The notes below the pieces were generated by a model. It saw only the letters and a program-made list of their open reading frames with translations. It searched no databases and was not told where the DNA came from. A stretch of 64,000 nucleotides of DNA from contig CAZFCE010000013.1 in NCBI GenBank assembly GCA_964517605.1, positions 62,001-126,000 of the forward strand. The letters run 5' to 3'. This stretch comes from J095 sp964517605. GTDB lineage: Bacteria > Chloroflexota > Anaerolineae > 4572-78 > J111. Positions 36,101 through 42,832 of the stretch are shown in pieces. The stretch's first letter is position 1. Every line of letters begins with the position of its first letter. The position numbers and the translations under genes were made by a program.

Positions 36101-36460
36101 GTCGGGCAGTTTAACCGATGAAACCCGGCGCTCCACATCAACGGCGGCCTGGCTGTTATTGGTGCCCTGCACAAACTGAATCTGAACGGAGCCGAGACCC
36201 TCGGTTGAGGTGGAACTCATCTCGTCTATGCCGGAGATGCCGGCCACCGCGTCTTCGATGGGTTTAACCACCTTGTCTTCGATGTCTTCCGGGGAAGCGC
36301 CCGTATAGGTGACAGAAATTGACACCATCGGGATGTCCATATTGGGAAAGCGTTCCAGCTTGAGGTAGGTGTAGCCCTTGTAGCCCATGATGATCATGGT
36401 CACAATCAACATCAACATGGTGAGCGGGCGTTTAATGGATAACCGGGTTAATGCATCCAT
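33170..36460 (-). CDS. RND efflux transporter, HAE1/AcrB-like
   Basis: A 1096-residue inner-membrane pump that uses the proton gradient. The start is typical of the family (LSIKRPLTMLMLIVTMIIMGYKGY), followed by the porter domain (SVTYTGASPEDIEDKVVKPIEDA). The proton-relay acidic pair is in LVIGILVDDSIVVLENIER on helix 4. The second half repeats the layout, ending in GIVTKNAILIVDFTNQLREEG and LVPVVYNFF. A Gly-rich stretch (GGGGGGMFGGGSS) lies in the second porter loop. It is encoded 44 bp after its membrane fusion partner. In a monoderm-like or atypical-envelope Chloroflexota the outer channel is uncertain and none is encoded here. Confidence 0.95.
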   Translation of the reverse strand: MDALTRLSIKRPLTMLMLIVTMIIMGYKGYTYLKLERFPNMDIPMVSISVTYTGASPEDIEDKVVKPIEDAVAGISGIDEMSSTSTEGLGSVQIQFVQGTNNSQAAVDVERRVSSVKLPDAADKPTVTKADTGSMPIMVLTLNGPQGQDALYELADNELKTRLQAVPGVASVSVSGGRDREIQIETDPAKLAAYSMSLSEVQQAVANNNVTSPAGSMDQGRMKKSLRAVGEFTSLDEMKNVVVKSDSDNGGQVYLQNVATVQQGFSDRSVIYRYNGLDTVSVSVTKTSDGNTVEVAENVRQVLDDFKKELPTGADLSIVSDNSTFVRESVLAVEEDLIMAILITGLIMLIFLHTIRSTFIVLMAIPTSLVTTFLVMWILGFSLNQLTLLAMTLVIGILVDDSIVVLENIERHLKMKKPSKQAALDGRAEIGFAALAITLVDVVVYLPVAFVSGMMGQLFYPYAITIVTSTLLSLFVAFTLTPMLAAYLLKDEIAPERPSRGLTRVVGLLLKPVDWLWQGFLWLWESGFGLLTRSYAATLRLCLRNVFTQIMVVVIAIGALGGGIFMVTSGMVRTEFMPQEDDGAATIAITMPVGTNLDATDQAARQAEQIVLSLVPEAATIRTQVGGGGGGMFGGGSSSNTAQIDLKLIDKANRQRTTTDIAAALRPALAEIPEAQTSVTLASSMGGGGANKAIQVRLSGPDQNTLLNLADQVEAVLKTVPGTADVENNDAARSPETKFVVDRQQAVDLGLSPAQVATTLRTAVSGSTIGTFNPPDGSNEVDIILRMPENIRQDQTQLLQVPVAYRQGQQIMLGQVTQTQDDQAPAKITRANRQRVLTVGSGVAAGYGSGDVTNAIEAAINEKISFPAGYSFEFSGMSSRQRESFSQLFSAMALSAILIYILLVALYQSFLQPLAIMLSLPVTVVGAFGGLWLTNNSLSIFSLLGMILLMGIVTKNAILIVDFTNQLREEGMPTKKALVEAGRLRLRPVLMTTGALVFSLLPVLLGTGAGAESRAPIAAAVVGGNITSTLLTLILVPVVYNFFDWGSGMMKRVAGFILGTGSDTPGIITPPPAPQTGVAISINPPAPTAQPGAELV

Positions 36461-36504
36461 AGTTTGCGTTACTGCCTTTCAAACAGAGCTAACAATAGTT
36501 GGTA

Positions 36505-37911
36505 CTACTGGGCCTGGCTGGGCGCGTTAGTTACCTTAACCTTAGCGCCATCCACCAGATTGGCCTGGCCGGCGGTAACAACCTGCTCGCCGGCTTTCAG
36601 GCCGGCCAAAATTTCAATCCGGTCTTTATCGGCCAGGCCGGTAGTAACCTGGCGCAGTTTAACGGTGCCATCGCTGTTGAGCACATACGCGGTGGGCTGG
36701 TTATTGGCCATGGTTGTTACGGCGGCCAACGGCGCAACCAGCGTATCCTTTTTCTCCTGCGCCAAAATGGACACGTTGGCGTACATGCCGCTCCGCAGCA
36801 AATCCTCGCCTTTGGTGGGCGTTACTTTTAGTTGAAACGTGCGGGTGCTTTTATTGGCGGCAGGCGCAATGCTGGTAACTTCGCCGGGAAAATCCTGGTT
36901 GGGGTAAGCCGTTACCTGCAAAGAGGCACTTTGCCCTTTTTTCACCTGGCTGATGGCGCTTTCGGGCACATTCAGGCTGACTTCCATGGCATTGGAGAGA
37001 AACTGGGCCACCACGGTTTGATTATTTACCCGGCTGCCCTGGCTAACATTGAGGCTGGACACAACACCATTAAACGGGGCTTTGATCACCACCTCGCGCA
37101 ACTGAATGTTGGCCTGATCCAGCGCCGCTTCGGCCTGCGACACAGCGGCGCGGGCCGTTTCAAAATCAATCTGGCGGTAGGGCTGTTTCTTTAAGGCCAG
37201 GGCTAACTCGGCCTGCGCCAGCGAGTTCATCAGCGGGGCCAGGGTTGAATCGCTGGGGTTAACGGCTATGTTGTAGCTGGCCAGCGCGTTCTGGTAAGTG
37301 ATGGTGGCGTTTTGCAGATTTTGCGCCTGCTGGGTAGCGCCCACATCGCCGGCCCAGGCAATTTTATCGTAATCGGTTTGGGCCGTTTTGAGCGCCGCCT
37401 GCGCTTTGGCCAGATCGGCGGCGGCTTTGGTGCGCTCATCGCTGCTGATGGTGGATACATCGTTCAATTGGGCGCGGGCCAAAGCTACGGCGGATTGGGC
37501 GGCGGCAATCTCTTCGGGCCGCGAACCTAATTCCATTTTGGCCAGGTTGAGCTTGGCGCTGGTGAGGGCGGCCTGGGTCTGTTTGAGTTGGGCCAGGTAG
37601 GTATCGTCCTCAATGGTGGCAATCGGGTCGCCGGCTTTTACCTCGTCGCCCACTTCAACCAGCACCGAGGCAATGCGGCCACTCGCGCCGGGAATGAGGT
37701 CAACATCATCTTTGGGTTCCAGCGTGCCGGGGTAAGCCAGCACCAGCGCCATTGAGCCGGTTTCAACGCTGGCTACTTCAACCGACACGGTTTTTTCTTC
37801 TGCCGGCGCGGCAGCCTGGGCCACGGGTTGGGCGCTGCCACCGCACGCTGTTGTTACCAGGGCCAGGCTTGCCAGCAACGCGGGCAACCAAAAAGATAAA
37901 TACTTTTTCAT
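36505..37911 (-). CDS. RND membrane fusion protein (lipoprotein)
   Basis: A 468-residue periplasmic adaptor of the HlyD/AcrA family. The ATG at 37911 has ACCTCC/GGAGG 10 bp upstream. The signal peptide ends in LVTTAC, a lipobox. The biotinyl-lipoyl half-motifs flank a long alpha-helical hairpin with coiled-coil character (about 110-285, AKAQAALKTAQTDYDKI), followed by the second lipoyl part (VVIKAPFNGVVSSLNVSQG), beta-barrel (ASLQVTAYPNQDFPGEVTSI) and membrane-proximal domains. It couples the RND pump to an outer component. The long hairpin resembles TolC-contacting adaptors. Confidence 0.94.
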   Translation of the reverse strand: MKKYLSFWLPALLASLALVTTACGGSAQPVAQAAAPAEEKTVSVEVASVETGSMALVLAYPGTLEPKDDVDLIPGASGRIASVLVEVGDEVKAGDPIATIEDDTYLAQLKQTQAALTSAKLNLAKMELGSRPEEIAAAQSAVALARAQLNDVSTISSDERTKAAADLAKAQAALKTAQTDYDKIAWAGDVGATQQAQNLQNATITYQNALASYNIAVNPSDSTLAPLMNSLAQAELALALKKQPYRQIDFETARAAVSQAEAALDQANIQLREVVIKAPFNGVVSSLNVSQGSRVNNQTVVAQFLSNAMEVSLNVPESAISQVKKGQSASLQVTAYPNQDFPGEVTSIAPAANKSTRTFQLKVTPTKGEDLLRSGMYANVSILAQEKKDTLVAPLAAVTTMANNQPTAYVLNSDGTVKLRQVTTGLADKDRIEILAGLKAGEQVVTAGQANLVDGAKVKVTNAPSQAQ

Positions 37912-37945
37912 AAAAAATTTACCTCCACACATAAGTTATTGAGTT

Positions 37946-38476
37946 TTATTGGATAGTATCCCAGGGGATTGGCCGGTGGTTTTGAGAGTTGCCGCCAACC
38001 GCCGGCAACGGAGCTGCGCCTTGGGTGCAGGTGTCTAACACCGAAAGCAGCAATTGTTCAACGGTGAACAGCGCTTCATCGGTGAGCGGGGCAAAATTAT
38101 AACTGATGGTTTGCAACAGTTGATGCTCAATTTGCTGGGCCTGGTTGATGCCCGCCGGCGTGGCCGCAACCAGCACCGCGCGGCGGTCGGCGGAGTTGCC
38201 GGCGCGTTGCACCAGCCCGGTTTTTAGCAAACGGTCAATAATGCCGGTGAGCGTGGCCGGAGTTTGCCGGGTTAGCTGAGCCAACTGACCCATTGGGCAG
38301 GGTTGGGGCTGGCTGGCCAGCGTGGCCAACACCACAAATTGCGGCAGCGTCAGCTCAAAATCGCGCAATTGCTGGGCCAGTTGGCGCGTAATCAACCAGG
38401 CCAGCCGGCCCAGGTGGGTATTGATGGCCTCCAGCGCGGCGGTTCGGGAAAGAGACTGGGAAGGAGATTTGGACAT
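37946..38476 (-). CDS. MarR-family transcriptional regulator
   Basis: A 176-residue winged-helix regulator. The DNA-binding region is LPQFVVLATLASQPQPCPMGQLAQLTRQTPATLTGIIDRLLKTGLVQRAGNSADRRAVLVAATPAG, with the Asp-Arg-Arg wing typical of MarR. MarR proteins usually repress their own efflux operon and release DNA on binding phenolic or lipophilic compounds. It lies between the ABC ATPase gene and the membrane fusion gene in one transcription unit. A candidate operator (CGTAA-N5-TTACG) is in the promoter region at 39471-39485. Confidence 0.93.
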   Translation of the reverse strand: MSKSPSQSLSRTAALEAINTHLGRLAWLITRQLAQQLRDFELTLPQFVVLATLASQPQPCPMGQLAQLTRQTPATLTGIIDRLLKTGLVQRAGNSADRRAVLVAATPAGINQAQQIEHQLLQTISYNFAPLTDEALFTVEQLLLSVLDTCTQGAAPLPAVGGNSQNHRPIPWDTIQ

Positions 38477-38477
38477 G

Positions 38478-39452
38478 TTAACTCAATTCCAGCGCGTAAT
38501 CTTCGGTTTGAAGAAACTGCATCACGTTAGCCAAACTGGGTTCGGTGCGGGTAACGGACAGCAACGGCAAAGCCAGATCGCGGATTTTGGTTAAAATGCC
38601 GTACAACGCCGCCTGGTCTTTGATTGGCCCGGAGAGCATGGTTTGGCCTTGTTCCAGGTAGGTGAGGGTTAGATTATCAAACCAGTCGCTCCAGTGCCGA
38701 TCCAGATGCCCCTTAAAGGTGATCTGGTACACCGCCGCCTGAGCCGAGTGTAACAGTTGCGCCACCGGCTGGCGCGTAACCAGCCGCCCCCGGTGGATGA
38801 TGGCCACTTCATCGGCCAGTTCTTCAATCAGTTCCGGCTGGCGCGAGGCGATAATCACCGTTTTGCCCTGAGCGTGCGCCAGTTGGCCCAGCCAGTACTT
38901 TACCGTTTGGGCCGTGGCTACATCCAGGCCATCCAGCGGCTCATCAAAAATCACAATGGGAGGGTTGGCCAGCAATGCGCCCACAAAAGTGACCAATCGC
39001 TGTTTGGCCGGGAGCAATTTATGCACCGGCCAGTTGGGCGATTCCCACAGGTTAAGCTCGCTCATAAGCAGTTCCAGCCGTTGCCTGAGCTTTTTCTCCG
39101 ACCAATCCCGAATTTGAGGCCGGCGGGCAAAGTTTTCAAAAATAGAAAACCGCCGGTTGATGGTTTGCACTCCGGGCAGCACCCAGCCCACCTGCTCCGC
39201 CGTAATCTGGTTATTGGCGGCCAGGCAATTGCCGTTCAGCGAGATAGCGCCGCTGGTGGGTTCAATCAGGCCGCTCATAATTTCAACCAGCGTGGTTTTG
39301 CCCGCGCCTTTGCTCCCCAACAGGCCAAACACGCAGCCGGCGGGAATAGCCAGATTGATGGCATCCAGGGCTTTAAACGCCGAACCATCGGGGTTGTAAT
39401 ATATTTTGGTCAGTGCTTGTAGCTCAATGGCTGGGGATGAATCACGCTCCAT
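38478..39452 (-). CDS. ABC-type ATPase with degenerate signature and H-loop
   Basis: A 324-residue ATP-binding subunit. Walker A is GLLGSKGAGKTTL and Walker B is IVIFDEPLDGLD, both intact. The signature that is normally LSGGQ reads LLPAKQRL, and the H-loop His is replaced (IIASRQPELIEELAD). The C-terminal 80 residues resemble the DrrA/NatA-type extension. No permease gene is present. AGGAAGG precedes the ATG at 39452 by 9 bp; the open frame extends 78 bp further upstream without such a site. It heads the operon with marR, 1 bp away. Loss of both motifs suggests weak or regulatory ATP use. Confidence 0.85.
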   Translation of the reverse strand: MERDSSPAIELQALTKIYYNPDGSAFKALDAINLAIPAGCVFGLLGSKGAGKTTLVEIMSGLIEPTSGAISLNGNCLAANNQITAEQVGWVLPGVQTINRRFSIFENFARRPQIRDWSEKKLRQRLELLMSELNLWESPNWPVHKLLPAKQRLVTFVGALLANPPIVIFDEPLDGLDVATAQTVKYWLGQLAHAQGKTVIIASRQPELIEELADEVAIIHRGRLVTRQPVAQLLHSAQAAVYQITFKGHLDRHWSDWFDNLTLTYLEQGQTMLSGPIKDQAALYGILTKIRDLALPLLSVTRTEPSLANVMQFLQTEDYALELS

Positions 39453-39470
39453 TAACACTTGCCTTCCTAC

Positions 39471-39504
39471 CGTAACTAAATTACGCACTTTGGATGCCAG
39501 TATA
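39471..39504 (-). promoter_or_regulatory. Promoter and candidate MarR operator of the efflux operon
   Basis: TATACT on the minus strand at 39504-39499 fits a -10 element, without a good -35. Just downstream, CGTAACTAAATTACG at 39471-39485 is an inverted repeat (CGTAA-N5-TTACG) overlapping positions of about +7 to +21, a good place for repressor binding. Confidence 0.5.
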
Positions 39505-39720
39505 GGGCAAAACGGAGGGCGATTCATCAAACCAAAGGGTGAAAAAAGGGGTATGTTTGAGGAGCGGTTAATCAGGCCGGCGGGGTTAGTTTTTGGCCGT
39601 TATCACCTCAAAGGGTTACAACCGGGCCGATTGCCGCCTGACGCTTACACCAGAAGATGGAATTTCTTAACCCGAATGATCCGAATTGGCGAATATTACA
39701 AATTTTCAGGCAGATGGATT

Positions 39721-39809
39721 GTAGGGGCGGGCCTTGCGCCTGCCCTAAAACCGGGCGACCGCGAGGGCCGGCCCCTACCGGAGACCCTTCGGGCTTACGC
39801 CCTCAGGGT
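39721..39809. repeat. Composite intergenic palindromes
   Basis: A 58-bp imperfect palindrome begins GTAGGGGC at 39721 and ends GCCCCTAC at 39778. A second hairpin, ACCCT-TC-GGGC-TTAC-GCCC-TC-AGGGT, follows at 39784-39809. Such elements look like dispersed REP/MITE-like repeats. The 515-bp gap between the ABC and LuxR genes (39453-39967) contains the efflux promoter, these palindromes and phased array 2, and no gene. Confidence 0.6.
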
Positions 39810-39879
39810 GACACTCGCAATTCGCCATTCGCAATTCGTTATTTTTACACAATCCGGGGAGCGGGGCGTTCCTTGATTA

Positions 39880-39953
39880 TGACCGGGTCAAAAAATTTTT
39901 TGACCCGGTCATAATTTTTTTTGACCCAGTCATAATTTTTTTTGACCGGGTCA
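39880..39953. repeat. Phased palindrome array 2: four TGACC(G/C)(G/A)GTCA cores at 21-bp period
   Basis: Cores start at 39880 (TGACCGGGTCA), 39901 (TGACCCGGTCA), 39922 (TGACCCAGTCA) and 39943 (TGACCGGGTCA), exactly 21 bp apart. The 10-bp spacers are A/T only (AAAAATTTTT, then TAATTTTTTT twice). It begins 14 bp beyond the stop of the LuxR gene on the minus strand. The T-rich spacers read as A-rich on that strand, which argues against a simple terminator for it. Confidence 0.9.
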
Positions 39954-39967
39954 TAATTTAACGCCGG

Positions 39968-42769
39968 TTACAGCAGATTCAAGGCCCGGCCTTTAACCAC
40001 GGCCTGAGCGCGGGTTTTCACTTCGAGCTTGTCGTACACCCGTTTGAGGTGAACCTTTAGCGTGTTTTTGGTAATCACCAATTTATCGGCAATTTCCTGG
40101 CCAGATAAGCCGGTGGCCAAAAGTTGCAGCACTTCCAGTTCGCGCCGGGTGAGGAGTTCGGGCATGGCCGCAATGTCGGGGGGGGCCGGCACGACTTCGG
40201 GCGGCAAGTCGGGGCCGGGCGGAGCCGGCGCATCAACCGGTGGCGTATCATTAAACGCGGCCAGCAACGCGCGCAGGTATTCCGCTTCGGCGGGCTGCTG
40301 CGGCTGAATTTTGGCCAGCAGCGCGGCCAGCGGCAGACCGTTATCCACAAACAGGCGAATGTACCCCTGGGGTTGGGCCAAACTCAGGGCGCGTTGCAAC
40401 ACAGCAATGGCCTGTTCCGGTTTGTGCTGGGCCTGAAAAATCACCGCCTGGAGCGCCAGAATTTCAATGATGCGATCCTGGTGTTTGGCCGCCTCCCACA
40501 ACGCCAGCAGCCGGGCCGCCAGCGCCGCCGCCGCCGGCAAATCACCCATGGCCAGCAGCGTTCGGGCCAGCACGGTGTAAACAAAGGCATTCCGATGGCC
40601 ATCAAATTCGGTTTCGGCATTTAAGCCGGTGGCCTGTCTCCAGCGCGCCAGCGCCGCCAGATTGCCCTGCGCCAGCCATAAATTAACCCGCATAATAATT
40701 ATCATTTCGGGCAGCGGCCCGGCGGCAATGGTTAAAGCCAGTTGTTCCGCTTGGTGGATAATCTCCTGGGCCGCCACAAATTGCTTTTGCGCCAGATGCA
40801 CCCGGAACAGCCCCACATACCCCAAACTCAACGCCCGAAAGCCCGCGCCCTGGTTGCCCAGTTCGATGCCCCGGCGCAGATGGAACTCGGCGGCGGGCAG
40901 GTCGTTCCATTCGTACAGCAGGTGGCCCACCTCGGTGTGCGCTGTGCCCGCCAGCGGCGATAGTCCCAGGCTTTCTTTTTCGGCCACCAGTTGCAAAAGC
41001 TGCCGGTACAGCGTAAACGCCTGCCGGTGCTGCCCCTGCATCCGCTTGAGTTCGGCCATGTTGTTGAGGGTAATCAGCGCGGCCATCTCGTTGTTGTGCG
41101 GCACCACCGTGCCAAAATCAATTAAAACCTGATTGGCCCGCTCCGTTTCGCCGTTCATCCAGTAGGCCAGAGCCAAATTTTGGGCGCAAATGCTGCGCGG
41201 CCCAAACTCGTCCGGGGACAGATGCGCCAGGGCTTGCTGCGAAAGCTCGATGACGCGGGGAATATCGCCTTTAACCAGAGCGATTTGCGCTTGCAAACTG
41301 GCCAGCAGCCCCGGTATGTTGTTTTTAAAGGCTTCGTCCTCGGCGGTTTCGGGCCAAAAGGCTTGCGGCTGGCTCAACGCGGCTTCGAGGGTATTCAGCT
41401 TGAGCTGAACTTCTTCCAGGTGGCCGGTAAAGAACAGCAGCCACGCCTGGAACAAACCGAGTTTTAACCGGGGTTGCACCCACGCTTCGGGCAGCGCGTT
41501 AAACCAGCGCAACAATAACATTGCCCCGCCGCGGTCAATAATGGTGCGGGCATGGAGCAAAATCAGGCGTTCCACCCGCTCAAAATCCTGGGCGGCCAGC
41601 GCGTGCGAAATAGTTTCCTCAATCCAGCCGGCCTGTTCGTGCCAATCGGCGGCCCGCCGGTGCAATTGGGTAATGTCTATGGCGGCGGCTCCATTGGGCG
41701 GAGTTTGCCGCAACTGGTGGCGCAGTAAATCGGCAAACAGGCGGTGGTAGCGATACCACTGCCCCTGTTCATCCAACGGAATAACGAACAAATTGGCGCG
41801 GGCCAGCCCTTCCAGCATGGCCTGGCTATCGCTCCGGCCGGTTACGGCATCGCACAGCGCGCCGTTCAACCGCTCTAAAATGGCGGTTTTCAGCAAAAAC
41901 ACCTGCACCCCGGCGGTTTGCCGGTGCAAAATTTCTTCGGTGATGTAATCAAAAATATACCGGTGATTGCCGGTAAACGTGGCAATAAAATCCGCAACAT
42001 CGCCCCGCCCCTGCAACGAGAGCGCCGCCAGTTGCAGGCCGGCAATCCAGCCTTCGGTTTTGGTGTCCAGCGCGGCCACATTATCCGCCGAAAGCGCCAG
42101 CCCCATCAACTGGTTAAAAAACTGAACCGACTCGTCCAGCGTAAAGCGCAAATCATCGGCCCGCAACTCGGCCAGTTGCCGTTTAACCCGCCAGCGCGCC
42201 AGCGGCAACGGCGGATCGGCCCGGCTGGTAACAACCAGCCGCACCTGGCGCGGCAACCGATCCAGAAAAAAGACCAGGCTGGCATGGACTTCGGCGTTTT
42301 CAATAAAGTGATAATCATCCAAAACCAGAATGAGATGGCGCGGCAGGGCGGCCAGATCGTTGAGCAGCAGGGTTAACACCACCTCCAGCGGCGAAGGTTG
42401 CGGCGAGTGCAACAGCGGCAGGGCGGCAGCGCCCAGATCGGGCTGCACCGTTTCCAGAGCGGCAATGACATACGTCCAAAACCGCACCGGGGCGTTATCG
42501 TTTTCATCCAGCGACACCCAGGCCACCTGGGGATTTACAATTTCGGGTTGATCGCCAGACACTAATGGCGCATTGTCAGTTGTCAGGCGCAAATGCAAAA
42601 GGCTCTGGCTGATCAGCGTGGTTTTGCCGGAGCCGGCGGGCGCTGAAATCAGCGTGAGTTTGCGGGCCAGGGCGGCGGTAAGCCGTTGGATTAACCGGGG
42701 CCGCGCAATCAATTCTCCGGGGAGAGTTTGGGGGATGTAAAGTTTGGTGTGCAGAATGGGTATGTTCAT
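39968..42769 (-). CDS. MalT-type LuxR-family transcriptional activator (LAL)
   Basis: A 933-residue STAND ATPase regulator. The N-terminal nucleotide-binding part has Walker A LISAPAGSGKTTLI near residue 40 and Walker B LILVLDDYHFI. A middle region of tetratricopeptide-like repeats spans about 420-830. The C-terminal LuxR helix-turn-helix is LTRRELEVLQLLATGLSGQEIADKLVITKNTLKVHLKRVYDKL. Relatives such as MalT bind a small inducer through the repeats, oligomerise with ATP and activate transcription. Its target is unknown. It follows the MprF-like gene by 63 bp in the same direction. Confidence 0.93.
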   Translation of the reverse strand: MNIPILHTKLYIPQTLPGELIARPRLIQRLTAALARKLTLISAPAGSGKTTLISQSLLHLRLTTDNAPLVSGDQPEIVNPQVAWVSLDENDNAPVRFWTYVIAALETVQPDLGAAALPLLHSPQPSPLEVVLTLLLNDLAALPRHLILVLDDYHFIENAEVHASLVFFLDRLPRQVRLVVTSRADPPLPLARWRVKRQLAELRADDLRFTLDESVQFFNQLMGLALSADNVAALDTKTEGWIAGLQLAALSLQGRGDVADFIATFTGNHRYIFDYITEEILHRQTAGVQVFLLKTAILERLNGALCDAVTGRSDSQAMLEGLARANLFVIPLDEQGQWYRYHRLFADLLRHQLRQTPPNGAAAIDITQLHRRAADWHEQAGWIEETISHALAAQDFERVERLILLHARTIIDRGGAMLLLRWFNALPEAWVQPRLKLGLFQAWLLFFTGHLEEVQLKLNTLEAALSQPQAFWPETAEDEAFKNNIPGLLASLQAQIALVKGDIPRVIELSQQALAHLSPDEFGPRSICAQNLALAYWMNGETERANQVLIDFGTVVPHNNEMAALITLNNMAELKRMQGQHRQAFTLYRQLLQLVAEKESLGLSPLAGTAHTEVGHLLYEWNDLPAAEFHLRRGIELGNQGAGFRALSLGYVGLFRVHLAQKQFVAAQEIIHQAEQLALTIAAGPLPEMIIIMRVNLWLAQGNLAALARWRQATGLNAETEFDGHRNAFVYTVLARTLLAMGDLPAAAALAARLLALWEAAKHQDRIIEILALQAVIFQAQHKPEQAIAVLQRALSLAQPQGYIRLFVDNGLPLAALLAKIQPQQPAEAEYLRALLAAFNDTPPVDAPAPPGPDLPPEVVPAPPDIAAMPELLTRRELEVLQLLATGLSGQEIADKLVITKNTLKVHLKRVYDKLEVKTRAQAVVKGRALNLL

Positions 42770-42832
42770 AACGGTTTACGGCTTATATCAAATCGCGCTC
42801 CGGCGGCGTTGGTGTTATGGTTATATTGTACC

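Noticed and set aside
39406..39876. 156-aa plus-strand frame across the LuxR-ABC intergenic region
   Set aside because: It overlaps the ABC gene start, runs through dispersed palindromes, and its composition reflects the repeats.
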